NCBI RefSeq assembly: GCF_004798935.1
Contig: NZ_RAHT01000005.1
Span: 248,001-312,000, forward strand
DNA from: Ningiella ruwaisensis
GTDB lineage: Bacteria; Pseudomonadota; Gammaproteobacteria; Enterobacterales; Alteromonadaceae
Reading direction: 5' to 3'
Length of the DNA stretch: 64,000 bases
A program made the position numbers and the translations under genes. Numbering within the stretch: position 1 is the stretch's first letter; each line of letters starts with the position of its first letter. Below are positions 28,669 through 38,603 of this stretch, one piece after another. A model generated the notes under the pieces. The model did no database searches. It saw only the letters and a program-made list of their open reading frames with translations, and was not told where the DNA came from.

Positions 28669-29860
28669 TCTTAACTTCCTTGTACTTTTTTTTCCAATCT
28701 TGTCGCCAACCTAGTTTATTCTTGTCAGACAACTCTATCGATTTCCCTTCAATAAGTCCTTTCGCTACATTCGAGTTAGATACAATAATGGATTGATCGA
28801 TTGTTTTATATAAACATGACTTTGCAAGGAGAGCATGGCCGTCTTCGTCTGCGAATGTCTGCAAATAATTTTGTCGAAAAATGTTCTTCCAGCCCTGTAT
28901 CATTTCACTTTCAAAAGTTGTGTTTTCAGAATCAGTGAACTCACCGTCCAAAACCAAAGTTTGAATAAACATGCTGCTCGCAGCATATTGGAGAGCGAAG
29001 TCCGTTATTTCGTCCTCGTCAATACCAATGTCAGCTAACATCTTGCTGAATAGACCGTCTTTGGGATCAATTTTGTTTATGTTCTTAAAGCTATGATAGC
29101 GACCAAAATCAATTTTTCGATCTCCAGCAAGCCTCATAATTCGGTCAAATTGAAAACTATTTCTGAAAGTTTCATAATCTATATTTAACCGTTTTCTATC
29201 TTTTATCAATTCAAACTTTTTTACTTTATAGGCTCCTAAAACCTCATATAAAACCTTTTCCGATTGAGATTGCGGAATCGCAAAATATTCTAGCTTTCTG
29301 CGAAGCCTAGAAATTATTTTATCGTAGTCGAATACAAAATTTATATTTTCAAAAACACTACGTAATTCAGATTCCGAACATGAATTAAGGTGGTCAACGT
29401 ATTTTTTTATCGGATTGTTGTTGGAACCTTTTTCTTTTTTTAACTGTGCGGCATCAAGCTTTGCCCTTAGTGAAGGTAAAGTTTGTAGAATTTCATCTAT
29501 TTTCATGGGGGTTGAAATTAGATTCTGAACGATCCCAGCTTCAGTTGTAGGCTTCTTGTTTGTATAAAAAGTGAATCTAAGTCTCTTTCCCGTTAATTCA
29601 TTGAAGGCATTAAGCCAGTTGCTGAGTGTTTTCCAAAGATCTAAATCGCTATTAGTTAGAGTTCCATTCTCTGATATCGAGTGCTTCACTTGAACTAAAT
29701 AGTTTGAACCATCTATTCTTTCGTGATGAACATCGTCTAAGACCTCAAGACCAACGATTTCTCCTTGTTTCATGTCGATGAGATATTCTAAACAGACCAA
29801 ATCTTGATAATCAAACCCTATCTGTTTCGAATCAGCGGATACACTTTCAAAATAATTCAC
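28661..29860 (-). CDS. ABC-3C effector with Cap4/DUF4297-like nuclease domain
   Basis: The 399-residue protein starts with GTG. Its N-terminal part shows the PD-(D/E)xK nuclease pattern of DUF4297/Cap4 enzymes: GFDYQDLVCLEYL (15-27), VGLEVLDDVHHE with Glu39 and Asp42/43, and LVQVKHSI with Gln57 and Lys59. The rest (about 150-399) is helical and probably contacts the other components. By family knowledge such domains cut double-stranded DNA when activated. It is the first gene of the three on the minus strand, so its promoter should lie in 29861-30083. The gene is visibly more AT-rich than the flanking housekeeping genes. Confidence 0.82.
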   Translation of the reverse strand: MNYFESVSADSKQIGFDYQDLVCLEYLIDMKQGEIVGLEVLDDVHHERIDGSNYLVQVKHSISENGTLTNSDLDLWKTLSNWLNAFNELTGKRLRFTFYTNKKPTTEAGIVQNLISTPMKIDEILQTLPSLRAKLDAAQLKKEKGSNNNPIKKYVDHLNSCSESELRSVFENINFVFDYDKIISRLRRKLEYFAIPQSQSEKVLYEVLGAYKVKKFELIKDRKRLNIDYETFRNSFQFDRIMRLAGDRKIDFGRYHSFKNINKIDPKDGLFSKMLADIGIDEDEITDFALQYAASSMFIQTLVLDGEFTDSENTTFESEMIQGWKNIFRQNYLQTFADEDGHALLAKSCLYKTIDQSIIVSNSNVAKGLIEGKSIELSDKNKLGWRQDWKKKYKEVKSD

Positions 29861-30083
29861 TGATTTAACACTCCATAATCGCTCAGCGTCCGTTCTAATA
29901 GATAGAAACTACCGTTTGCTCAAAAAACTCGCTCTAATTTTAACCACTATCGTTGCTTAACAATAGATCAATTACACTAAACGTAATTATCTACAAATAA
30001 AATTACAACTTTATCTATATATATCAAAACCATATCACTTCTGCGGTTTTAAATAAACACATCGTGCTCCACACAACGGCACA
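29861..30083. other. Upstream region of the ABC-3C cassette
   Basis: Very AT-rich. It contains the dyad AATTAC-N7-GTAATT (29970-29988), which could be an operator for the cassette, and several TATA-like tracts on the minus strand. No gene. It ends at the 3' edge of the group II intron. Confidence 0.45.
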
Positions 30084-30971
30084 ATCGAGTAGGGTGAGGC
30101 GTCACCGCCTCATCCCTCTCACAGAACCGTACGTACGGACCTCGTATACGGCTCCTGTACATGATTGTAGAGTGTAAACTCTAATAAACTACCGAGCAAA
30201 GCAACTGGGTAAATCATATAACCCATTCTCTTCGAACTCACCTTATTCATTGTCTGCTCGACAGTCACTAATCATTAAGAGAGCTAAGACATACTGCTTG
30301 AGCGTGCTAGGAACATTTGCGTTCCAATCTACTCCAACGTTTATGTATGACCGCGTGATCGGCTCTTATCTCCAGTCAACTTGCTCCCAAATTACCAGTG
30401 ATAAGATGTCCCTGCGACTACGCAGGCTTGTGATCCTCTTAACGTCAATTGTCTGCTTCACAGACCACTTTCATGTACTTCACGCCTTCGCAGTAAATGT
30501 AGGCTTTTGACCAACATCTACCCCATCAAACCTCATGTTGATGGTCAATCCAGTTTTATCCTCCACACCATTACTGGCTTTCATCGGCCTGGCCTTACTC
30601 ACTACTACGGGCTCATCTGCCACCCCACACCGACAACGCATCTTGAGTTTCCTCTTGAGTACGCGCCACTTACTTAACATAAGTTTAGATGCCGGGCTTC
30701 CCCAGTTACTGCACTGACTCCCTGTTAGCTATGCCACCCTCAAACACACAATGAAATTGATTGAGTATTGGACGTCACGCTATTTTGCACGCTTATCCTC
30801 TCATTGCGCCGAAACAGGTTCGCTTACGCTGTGTATCGCTAACTTCCTATGGCTTCCTTCACACCCCACCGTTAGCCAGTGACGCGCTTGCCATTCGGAT
30901 TATCTTCCCCTCAATCGGGGTGATGCAGACATCTACTGTCCTGCTGGGTTTGCCAGCTTCGCTGGGCAAAC
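30084..30971 (-). mobile_element. Group II intron without reverse transcriptase
   Basis: On the minus strand positions 30154-30124 form domain V: a lower stem starting GAGCCGTAT and closing GTACGGTTC, the AGC triad, a 2-base bulge, and a shortened tip. Domain VI follows (30121-30084) as a GAGGCG-GTGA-CGCCTC hairpin with an unpaired A seven bases before the 3' end CTCGAT. The 5' end GTTTGCCCAGC starts right after the T run of the gcvP terminator, the target typical of group IIC introns. The 888-bp unit has no frame longer than 66 codons and no RT motif, so it is ORF-less or RT-deleted. The exact 5' base is inferred. Confidence 0.8.
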
Positions 30972-31004
30972 AAAAAAGGCGAACCATCTCCGGTTCGCCT
31001 TTTT
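30972..31004 (-). terminator. Rho-independent terminator of gcvTHP
   Basis: AGGCGAACC (30977-30985) pairs with GGTTCGCCT (30992-31000); the minus strand then runs into six T. The group II intron begins directly at the end of this T run. A T run on the plus side makes it bidirectional. Confidence 0.9.
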
Positions 31005-31013
31005 CTCATCTAT

Positions 31014-31070
31014 GCGTTCACAATTTTAATTGCATTCACAAACTTAATTGTCGCATTCACAATTTTAATT
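31014..31070. repeat. Three 18-bp direct repeats downstream of gcvP
   Basis: GCGTTCACAATTTTAATT (31014-31031), GCATTCACAAACTTAATT (31032-31049) and GCATTCACAATTTTAATT (31053-31070) lie between the gcvP stop and its terminator, so they are part of the gcv mRNA 3' end. Copies one and three differ by one base. Confidence 0.8.
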
Positions 31071-31088
31071 GCAGTTGGTCAGTGCCCC

Positions 31089-34025
31089 TCACATCTCCCG
31101 ATAAGCATCCAAGTCCGGGCAGGAACAGATCAAATTCCTATCACCAAACACATCATCAATACGATTTACCGTTGGCCAGAATTTATCTTTGGCTACGGCA
31201 GGCACCGGGTATGCGGCGAGTTCTCTGCTGTAGCTTCTGTTCCAGTTAGCATCCACTATGTCTGCCAGGGTGTGCGGAGCGTTATGAAGAGGATTGTCAG
31301 TCGCATCCCACTCACCCGACTGCACCTTATCTATTTCGCCGCGTATGCAAATCATGGCTTCAATAAAGCGGTCTAGCTCGGCTTTTGCTTCTGATTCTGT
31401 CGGCTCTATCATAAGCGTGCCAGCAACCGGAAAACTCATCGTTGGTGCGTGAAATCCGTAGTCGTTTAAACGCTTGGCGACATCAAGTTCAGTCACGCCG
31501 CTGGCTTCTTTAAGGGGGCGCAAGTCAATAATACATTCGTGCGCAATACGGCCATTCATGCCCTTGTAAAGTATCGGGTAATGACCTTCGAGTTTTTTCG
31601 CCACGTAATTGGCGTTAAGCATTGCCACTTCCGTGGCTTTTCGTAAGCCCTCGCCGCCCATCATTTTGATGTACATGTAGCTAATTGGCAAAATCGAGGC
31701 GCTTCCCCATGGCGCTGCCGATACTGCGCCATTACTTCCTAAGTCATCTCCTGTTCCAGCTGCATTTAATTTTATTAAGCTGTGGCTTGGTAAAAACGGC
31801 GCAAGATGCGATTTCACGCCAATTGGTCCCATACCAGGGCCGCCGCCACCGTGAGGAATACAAAAGGTTTTGTGCAGGTTTAGGTGCGACACGTCAGAGC
31901 CAATCAGCCCCGGAGAGGTCACGCCAACTTGCGCGTTCATGTTGGCCCCGTCCATATACACTTGCCCGCCAAATTCATGAACAATGTTACAAATTTCGCG
32001 CACCGTTTCTTCATACACACCGTGTGTGGATGGGTAAGTGATCATTGCGCAGCTTAAGTTGTCTTTTACCTCTTCTGCTTTTGCACGCAAATCGGCTAAA
32101 TCAACGTTACCTTTGTTGTCGCAATTTACCACTACCACTTTTAAGCTCACCATCTGTGCAGAAGCTGGGTTTGTGCCGTGTGCAGATTGTGGAATTAAAC
32201 AAACGTTTCTGTGCCCTTCACCGCGGCTTTGGTGATAACGCTGAATAGCCAACAGGCCTGCATATTCGCCCTGTGCGCCTGAATTAGGTTGCATTGATAG
32301 CGCGTCATATCCGGTAATATTAATTAGCCAATCACTTAGCTCATCAATCATTTCTTTGTAACCTTGCGCCTGATTAAGCGGCGCAAAAGGATGAAGCTGA
32401 CCAAACTCTGGCCACGTCACAGGTATCATTTCAGCGGTGGCATTAAGCTTCATGGTACATGAGCCTAAAGAGATCATGCTGTGGTTAAGGGCAAGGTCTT
32501 TATTTTCGAGCGATTTTATATAACGCAACATTTCTGTTTCGCTATGATATTTGTTAAATACTTCATGCGTTAAGTATTCACTGCTACGCGCTAAATCCGC
32601 AGGTATGGAATCGCTGCCGCTTTCAATCACTTCGCTGTCGAGTACCGCAACATCAAGTCCGTGAGAGCTACCTAAAAGCACATCAAACAAATCAGCGATA
32701 TCTTTGCGAGTAGTGGTTTCATCAAGTGAAATACCCACTGCACCCTCAATGTCAATACGAAGGTTCATGCCCTTATCAAGCGCGGCCTTAAGTACCTCGT
32801 CTTTATTTTCAAGCTCTACGGTGAGGGTATCAAACCAGGTATCGTGTTTAAGCGACACACCTTTTTGCGTCAAGCCTCTGGCTAATATATCGGTAAAGCG
32901 ATGTACGCGATGCGCAATCGCCGCCAAGCCTTGAGGGCCATGATAAACCGCATAAAAACTTGCCATATTTGCAAGCAATACCTGAGCGGTACAAATATTA
33001 GAGTTGGCCTTTTCACGGCGGATATGCTGTTCGCGAGTTTGTAGCGCCATTCGAAGCGCAGGACGTCCTCGTGTATCTTTACTCACACCAATAATACGCC
33101 CGGGAAGTGAGCGCTTGTAAGCATCGCGCGTGGCAAAAAACGCTGCGTGCGGGCCACCATATCCCATTGGCACACCAAATCGCTGTGCGCTACCTAAGGC
33201 AACATCGGCACCAAGCTCTCCAGGAGGGGTAAGCATGGTAAGGGCAAGTAAATCGGTTGCGACGGCAACAACTGCTTTGTTTTCTTGAAGTGCTGCAATC
33301 AAATCGCGTATATCGAGTATTTCACCGGTAGTGCTCGGATACTGCAGTAAAGCCCCAAATACATTGTGTTTAGTTGCCTCTTCTGCAGCCCCCACAATTA
33401 ACTCAAAACCAAACATATCCGCGCGGGTTTGCAGCACATCAATCGTTTGAGGGTGAACGTGATCTGCTACAAAAAATGCATTCGCCTGTTTATTTTTTGA
33501 AACGCGCTTAGCAAGCGCCATTGCCTCAGCGGCTGCTGTAGCTTCATCTAGTAGGGAGGCAGATGCAAGGGGGAGTCCGGTTAAGTCGATAGTGGCTTGC
33601 TGGAAGTTTAATATGGCTTGCAAACGACCTTGTGCAATCTCTGGTTGATATGGCGTATAAGCTGTATACCAACCTGGATTTTCAAGTACGTTTCGTAAAA
33701 TAACATTGGGCGTATGCGTATTGCTGTAACCCATCCCAATAAACGAACGATTAATAATGTTTTTTGAAGCAACTTTTTTAAGCTCTTTAAGCGCATCCAC
33801 TTCTTTTTGCGCTTCACCCACGTTTAAGCCTTCTGGTAAATGAATATCTTTAGGCACAATTTGCTGCATCAGGTCGTCAAGAGAGCTTGCGCCAACCTCG
33901 GCTAGCATATCGGCAATTTCTTGTTTGCCGGGGCCGATATGGCGGCGAATAAACTCATTTTGATTTTCAAGCTCATTCAAACTGGCTGATGACAAAGCAA
34001 GATTAGGATGGGTAGCAACATTCAT
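31089..34025 (-). CDS. gcvP: Glycine dehydrogenase (decarboxylating), P-protein
   Basis: The 978-residue P-protein decarboxylates glycine and passes the aminomethyl group to the H-protein. Both homologous halves are present. The PLP lysine is in [20 protein letters not shown] of the second half, followed by [11 protein letters not shown]. The N-terminus has [17 protein letters not shown], typical of the family. It is the last gene of gcvT-gcvH-gcvP. A short hairpin, CTAGTGC-CTCG-GCACTAG (34104-34121), in the 124-bp gap after gcvH may mark mRNA processing. Confidence 0.97.
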   Translation of the reverse strand: MNVATHPNLALSSASLNELENQNEFIRRHIGPGKQEIADMLAEVGASSLDDLMQQIVPKDIHLPEGLNVGEAQKEVDALKELKKVASKNIINRSFIGMGYSNTHTPNVILRNVLENPGWYTAYTPYQPEIAQGRLQAILNFQQATIDLTGLPLASASLLDEATAAAEAMALAKRVSKNKQANAFFVADHVHPQTIDVLQTRADMFGFELIVGAAEEATKHNVFGALLQYPSTTGEILDIRDLIAALQENKAVVAVATDLLALTMLTPPGELGADVALGSAQRFGVPMGYGGPHAAFFATRDAYKRSLPGRIIGVSKDTRGRPALRMALQTREQHIRREKANSNICTAQVLLANMASFYAVYHGPQGLAAIAHRVHRFTDILARGLTQKGVSLKHDTWFDTLTVELENKDEVLKAALDKGMNLRIDIEGAVGISLDETTTRKDIADLFDVLLGSSHGLDVAVLDSEVIESGSDSIPADLARSSEYLTHEVFNKYHSETEMLRYIKSLENKDLALNHSMISLGSCTMKLNATAEMIPVTWPEFGQLHPFAPLNQAQGYKEMIDELSDWLINITGYDALSMQPNSGAQGEYAGLLAIQRYHQSRGEGHRNVCLIPQSAHGTNPASAQMVSLKVVVVNCDNKGNVDLADLRAKAEEVKDNLSCAMITYPSTHGVYEETVREICNIVHEFGGQVYMDGANMNAQVGVTSPGLIGSDVSHLNLHKTFCIPHGGGGPGMGPIGVKSHLAPFLPSHSLIKLNAAGTGDDLGSNGAVSAAPWGSASILPISYMYIKMMGGEGLRKATEVAMLNANYVAKKLEGHYPILYKGMNGRIAHECIIDLRPLKEASGVTELDVAKRLNDYGFHAPTMSFPVAGTLMIEPTESEAKAELDRFIEAMICIRGEIDKVQSGEWDATDNPLHNAPHTLADIVDANWNRSYSRELAAYPVPAVAKDKFWPTVNRIDDVFGDRNLICSCPDLDAYREM

Positions 34026-34149
34026 TTTAGATAGCCTTAAACAAATTTAGGTGGCAAAAAAGCGCAGCAAACATCGGCTTGCCGCTTTGAAATATATTAG
34101 TTGCTAGTGCCTCGGCACTAGGCTCTTCAGTCTTTTGAGAAGCGTATGC

Positions 34150-34539
34150 TTACTCTTCTTCTATCGACTGTTCGTAAGCTTCTGCATCAAGCAGATTTTC
34201 AATTTCGGATTCGTCTTCTGCTTTTATTTTAAACATCCAACCGTCGCCGTATGGATCAGAGTTCACAAGCTCTGGCGAGTCTTCCAGCTGTTCATTAATC
34301 TCTACAACTTCCCCTGTGATGGGGGCATAAATATCTGATGCAGCTTTAACCGATTCTGCTACCGCGCAATCATCCGCTTGAGCAACCGCATCGCCAACAT
34401 CGGGTAAATCAACAAACACCATATCACCGAGCAAGTCTTGTGCGTGCTCAGTAATGCCCACAGTAAATACACCATCGCCTTCTGCACGCACCCATTCGTG
34501 AGTGCTTGCGTAACGTAATTCAGTTGGGATATTGCTCAT
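34150..34539 (-). CDS. gcvH: Glycine cleavage system H-protein
   Basis: A 129-residue lipoyl carrier. The lipoylation site is Lys65 in [34 protein letters not shown] and the acidic C-terminus match E. coli GcvH in length and order. It shuttles the aminomethyl group between the P- and T-proteins. The gene lies between gcvT (96-bp gap) and gcvP in the same direction. Confidence 0.97.
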   Translation of the reverse strand: MSNIPTELRYASTHEWVRAEGDGVFTVGITEHAQDLLGDMVFVDLPDVGDAVAQADDCAVAESVKAASDIYAPITGEVVEINEQLEDSPELVNSDPYGDGWMFKIKAEDESEIENLLDAEAYEQSIEEE

Positions 34540-34635
34540 AATTTTTCCTGTTTTATTGTCTATATTTAATTGTTGCCGCTTTGTAATCGCGTCTTACATT
34601 CAAAAGCTGTTAAAACAGCGCGCGAGATAAGCGAT

Positions 34636-35724
34636 TTACAATACGCTTTTACCATTTCGCACAAAGCTTGGTTTCACAACCTGCACATCCACCCACTTTT
34701 TGCGCATTTCAACTTGCACGGTATTGCCATTAGCGGCGCCCTCACCTGCTGGCACTCTTGCCATCGCAATACTATGACCAAGTGTAGGAGAAAATGTACC
34801 CGATGTAACTTTTCCTTCGCCGTCTGGCGTTTTTACTGTTAGCCCGGCGCGCAATACACCTTTGTCTTTAAATACTAAACCAACGAGTTTGTCGGTACCT
34901 TGTGCTTTTTGTGCCTCGAGTGCTTTGCGGCCAACAAAATTACGATCACTTGGCTCCCAAGAAATCGTCCAGCCCATATTTGCGGCTAATGGTGATACGG
35001 TCTCATCCATATCTTGCCCATATAAGTTCATGCCCGCTTCGAGGCGAAGTGTGTCTCGTGCACCTAAACCGCATGGCTTTACGCCTGCATTTAATAGCTC
35101 ATTCCAAAACTCAATGGCACGTTCACGCGGAACCATAATTTCGTAGCCGCTTTCGCCCGTGTAGCCCGTTGTGGCAATAAACAGGTCTTCTGCCTGAACG
35201 CCGAAGAACGGCTTCATACCGGCAACCGCTTCTTGCTGAGCGGCTGAAAATAGGCTTCCAGCTTTCTCTTTTGCCTGAGGACCTTGCACTGCGATCATGG
35301 CAAATTCGGTACGCTCTGTAATGACTACATCAAAACCATCGCTCACCTTGTTGAGCCAGTTGAGATCTTTTTCTTTTGTTGCAGAATTCACTACAAGGCG
35401 ATAGTTGTTTTCATCAAAGTGATAAACAATCAAATCGTCTACTACGCCACCTGCCTCGTTTATCATACCGCTGTAAAGCGCTTTGCCCTTTTGCTCAAGC
35501 TTGGCAACGTCATTGGCCAGTAAATAGCGCAAATAATCTTTTGCTTGTGCGCCGGTCACGTCCACAATAGTCATGTGCGACACATCAAACATGCCTGCAT
35601 CCTGACGAACAGCGTGGTGCTCTTCAATTTGTGAACCGTAATTAATCGGCATTTCCCAACCAAAAAAGTCGACCATTTTGGCTCCAGCGTCTAAATGCGC
35701 GGCATGCAGTGGCGTTTTGTTCAT
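34636..35724 (-). CDS. gcvT: Aminomethyltransferase, T-protein
   Basis: The 362-residue T-protein transfers the one-carbon unit to tetrahydrofolate. The start at 35724 gives [20 protein letters not shown], collinear with E. coli GcvT (364 residues). An in-frame ATG 21 codons earlier would add an unrelated tail. [25 protein letters not shown] and [15 protein letters not shown] are family landmarks. This is the first gene of the operon and is divergent from a LysR gene with about 217 bp between. No glycine riboswitch could be recognised in that gap. Confidence 0.96.
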   Translation of the reverse strand: MNKTPLHAAHLDAGAKMVDFFGWEMPINYGSQIEEHHAVRQDAGMFDVSHMTIVDVTGAQAKDYLRYLLANDVAKLEQKGKALYSGMINEAGGVVDDLIVYHFDENNYRLVVNSATKEKDLNWLNKVSDGFDVVITERTEFAMIAVQGPQAKEKAGSLFSAAQQEAVAGMKPFFGVQAEDLFIATTGYTGESGYEIMVPRERAIEFWNELLNAGVKPCGLGARDTLRLEAGMNLYGQDMDETVSPLAANMGWTISWEPSDRNFVGRKALEAQKAQGTDKLVGLVFKDKGVLRAGLTVKTPDGEGKVTSGTFSPTLGHSIAMARVPAGEGAANGNTVQVEMRKKWVDVQVVKPSFVRNGKSVL

Positions 35725-35941
35725 AGCAGTATTATGCGTCCTGTTGTATTGAATAAATTGAGTATAAAAAGCCCCAGTCATAAGCACAAATTAGAAATTT
35801 AAATCTATACATAAGTTTTTTAAATATAAAAAGTGTAGTAAATTTACATTTATTATATTTAGGTGGATTCAGAGGCCTAACATCGTTGTATTATTTATGA
35901 CCGAAAGTATGACCGACGATGTTTAAAAGGGCATGTACAGC

Positions 35942-36826
35942 ATGAAGCAACTATCTTTGGATAATCTTCGCACTTTTGTGCAGATTGTGGAGCTGGGCAG
36001 CTTTAACAAAGCCGGTGACATGCTTGGCCGCTCTCAGCCTGCAATAAGCTTGCAAATCAAGAAGCTGGAGAGCCAGTTAGGCAAAAAGTTATTTGATAAG
36101 GTAGGACAAAGTTATCAGGCGAACCGAGACGGTGAGTGGCTTTATCAGCAGGCCAAGCAAATGCTGGCCATAAACGATGATATTTTCAAGAATTTCAACG
36201 AACAGCAAACGCTCAGAGGAAGGCTTCGCTTTGGCATACCCAGTGAATTTGCCTCCACGCTTTTACCGAGTATTGTAGGCGAATTTTCAAATACCTATCC
36301 TGATGTATCGCTAGACGTAACGTCTTCGCTGTCACGCAATCTGCTTAGCAAGCAAAGTCGAAGCAATTTTGATTTGATTCTTGCGCTTGTTGAGGATAGC
36401 GCTTTAGCGCAAGGAAATGGTCGGGAAGGAGGTGCAGGGGAAGGAAAAGTTGAGGTTTTGCTTGAGGATGACTTAGTGTGGGCAGGTGACGCTAATCGAA
36501 AGTTACCTAAACAAACGCTGCCATTGGTACTTGCACCTGAAGGTTGTGTGTATCGAAGTCGTGTTATCAGTCAGTTAAAACAACAAACCCACGCCTGGAA
36601 AATTACTTACACAAATGCTGATTTATACGGACTCATCGCTGCCATCAAACAAGGCTTGGGGATAACAGCGCTTGCAAAAAGCAGCCTTCCTGCCGAATTA
36701 AGCGTAATTAAAGACCCTCGCCTCCCTGTATTAGGTAAAATAAAAATTTGCCTTTTTGATCAAGATACGCAGCATCCGCAAGTAAGTAAAACCTTGATCG
36801 AGTATATTCGTTCACGAGTAAAATAA
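35942..36826 (+). CDS. LysR-family transcriptional regulator
   Basis: The 294-residue protein has an N-terminal winged helix (SLDNLRTFVQIVELGSFNKAGDMLGRSQPAISLQIKKLE) in the standard LysR form, followed by an effector domain (RGRLRFGIPSEFASTLLP). The start at 35942 has AGGG 10 bases upstream; an ATG three codons earlier is too close to it. It is divergent from gcvTHP and lies 92 bp upstream of the amidohydrolase gene on its own strand, so either could be its target. It does not look like a clear GcvA orthologue. Confidence 0.88.
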   Translation: MKQLSLDNLRTFVQIVELGSFNKAGDMLGRSQPAISLQIKKLESQLGKKLFDKVGQSYQANRDGEWLYQQAKQMLAINDDIFKNFNEQQTLRGRLRFGIPSEFASTLLPSIVGEFSNTYPDVSLDVTSSLSRNLLSKQSRSNFDLILALVEDSALAQGNGREGGAGEGKVEVLLEDDLVWAGDANRKLPKQTLPLVLAPEGCVYRSRVISQLKQQTHAWKITYTNADLYGLIAAIKQGLGITALAKSSLPAELSVIKDPRLPVLGKIKICLFDQDTQHPQVSKTLIEYIRSRVK

Positions 36827-36918
36827 ATTGTCAAATTTATGTAATAAATACCAAAGTTTTATTAACAAATGATAAAGCTAGTAGTAAACTGGTCTGACAA
36901 TAAAAAGAGCGTAATACC

Positions 36919-38526
36919 ATGTACAAAACTAATTACTCGCAACTGGCGCGTCTAATGCGCTTTTTTGTTTTGCTCGTCTTGATCGCACTCATGTTGGGCA
37001 TTTTTGCCGTGGCGGCGCCAGGTGAATCAGCTCCAAAACGCACCGATTCTGAAGGAAGCGGACCGCACGAACGATTAATTCTGCGCGGTGTTAACCTGAT
37101 CAATGGTGAAGGTGCACCTGTTCGTGGCCCGCTTGATATTGTGATTGAAAAAAATCGCATTACCAACATTGTTAGCGTAGGACACCCCGGTGTCCCGATT
37201 AAAGAACAAGGCCGACCAGAAGCTGGCCCAAATGACGTAGAAATGGATTTAGATGGCCATTATGTGTTGCCTGGCTTTGTTGACATGCACGGTCATATCG
37301 GCGGCTCTGCCGACAATATCCCGGCAGAATACGTGTTTAAACTTTGGTTAGGGCACGGCATTACAACCGTGCGTGAGCCTGGCAGTTTTAACGGACTAGA
37401 CTGGGTGCTTGACCATGTTGAGCGAAGTCGAGCCAATACCATTGTCGCTCCTCGAATTATTCCCTACTTGGGATTTGGAATGGGCGCTGAGGCGCCCATT
37501 TTTACGCCTGAGCAAGCGCGAAAATGGGTTAAGCAGGCCAAAAAAGAAGGTGCAAAAGGGATTAAATTTTTTGGTGCAACGCCTAAAGTGATGCAAGCGG
37601 CCCTTGACGAGGCAAAAAAGCAAGGTCTTGGCACGATGATGCATCATGCCCAGCTCAACGTAATGAGCATGAACGTGCTGGATTCTGCCCGTTTAGGTTT
37701 AACAACAATGGAGCATTGGTACGGCTTGCCCGAAGCAATGTTTGAAGACCGCGTCATTCAGGATTATCCGGCAAGCTACAACTACAACAACGAACAAGAC
37801 CGATTTGCAGAGGCTGGCAAGTTATGGGCACAGGCCGCACCTCCGGGTAGCGAAAAATGGAACAAGGTACGCAATGAGTTGATTGACTTGGATTTTACGA
37901 TCAACCCAACCATGACAATTTACCAGGCCAGCCGGGATTTAATGCGCGAACGAAACGCCGATTGGCACGAAGAATATACGCTACCTACCCTGTGGGACTT
38001 TTTTAAACCCAGTCGTTATGCACACGGCTCCTACTGGTTTGACTGGACGACCTCAGAAGAAATTGCCTGGAAAGAAAATTTCAGGCTATGGATGCAGTTT
38101 TTAAACGATTATAAAAATCACGGCGGCCGCGTGACAACCGGCTCAGACTCTGGCTACATATATAAAATCTATGGTTTTGGCTACATTAGTGAACTTGAGC
38201 TACTGCAAGAAGCTGGATTTAACCCATATGAAGTGGTGCAGGCAGCAACACTCAACGGTGCACAGGCTTTAGGTATGGATGATGAGATTGGCTCGGTCAG
38301 TATTGGCAAACTGGCAGATTTAGTCATTGTTGAGCAAAACCCTTTGCAAAACTTCAAGTTGCTTTACGGTACCGGCCACTATCGACTAAATGATGATAAC
38401 GAACCAACTCGGGTTGGCGGTGTGAAATATACCATTAAAGACGGAATAGTCTACGATGCTAAAAAATTGCTAGAAGATGTCCGCGCAATTGTAGAACAGG
38501 CAAAGTCGGTCGAAGCAGAAGAATAA
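36919..38526 (+). CDS. Exported amidohydrolase
   Basis: The 535-residue metal-dependent hydrolase begins with a hydrophobic signal/anchor (MRFFVLLVLIALMLGIFAVAA). The TIM-barrel metal motifs follow: DMHGHIGG (HxH), GIKFFGA with a possible bridging Lys, TMMHHAQ, MEHWYG and TGSDSGY with the catalytic Asp. It then ends with the usual small beta-sandwich (SIGKLADLVIVEQNP). It belongs to the imidazolonepropionase/prolidase-like amidohydrolases common in marine bacteria, probably acting on peptides or cyclic amides in the periplasm. Its place between the LysR gene and an MliC-like gene separates ubiI from gcvT, which are adjacent in E. coli. Confidence 0.85.
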   Translation: MYKTNYSQLARLMRFFVLLVLIALMLGIFAVAAPGESAPKRTDSEGSGPHERLILRGVNLINGEGAPVRGPLDIVIEKNRITNIVSVGHPGVPIKEQGRPEAGPNDVEMDLDGHYVLPGFVDMHGHIGGSADNIPAEYVFKLWLGHGITTVREPGSFNGLDWVLDHVERSRANTIVAPRIIPYLGFGMGAEAPIFTPEQARKWVKQAKKEGAKGIKFFGATPKVMQAALDEAKKQGLGTMMHHAQLNVMSMNVLDSARLGLTTMEHWYGLPEAMFEDRVIQDYPASYNYNNEQDRFAEAGKLWAQAAPPGSEKWNKVRNELIDLDFTINPTMTIYQASRDLMRERNADWHEEYTLPTLWDFFKPSRYAHGSYWFDWTTSEEIAWKENFRLWMQFLNDYKNHGGRVTTGSDSGYIYKIYGFGYISELELLQEAGFNPYEVVQAATLNGAQALGMDDEIGSVSIGKLADLVIVEQNPLQNFKLLYGTGHYRLNDDNEPTRVGGVKYTIKDGIVYDAKKLLEDVRAIVEQAKSVEAEE

Positions 38527-38532
38527 ATCACT

Positions 38533-38563
38533 GCGCAGAATAGCAAACATCGTTATTCTGCGC
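38533..38563 (+). terminator. Hairpin after the amidohydrolase gene
   Basis: GCGCAGAATA pairs perfectly with TATTCTGCGC around an 11-base loop, 7 bases after the stop codon. No clear T run follows, so it is a possible terminator or mRNA 3'-end stabiliser. TATCAAACGA is repeated twice just after it. Confidence 0.5.
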
Positions 38564-38603
38564 GTGTTTACACTCTTTCTATCAAACGACTATCAAACGA
38601 ATA

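Noticed and set aside
30480-30680. 66-codon frame on the minus strand (MLSKWRVLKRKLKM...)
   Set aside because: It lies inside the structured RNA of the group II intron, has no RT motif and no clear ribosome site, so it is not reported as a gene.
31014-31070. CRISPR-like repeats (also 16411-16475)
   Set aside because: Repeats are short and directly adjacent with no unique spacers and no cas genes.
35725-35941. Possible glycine riboswitch before gcvT
   Set aside because: I looked for the conserved GGAGAG-type cores of tandem glycine aptamers in the gcvT leader and did not find them.
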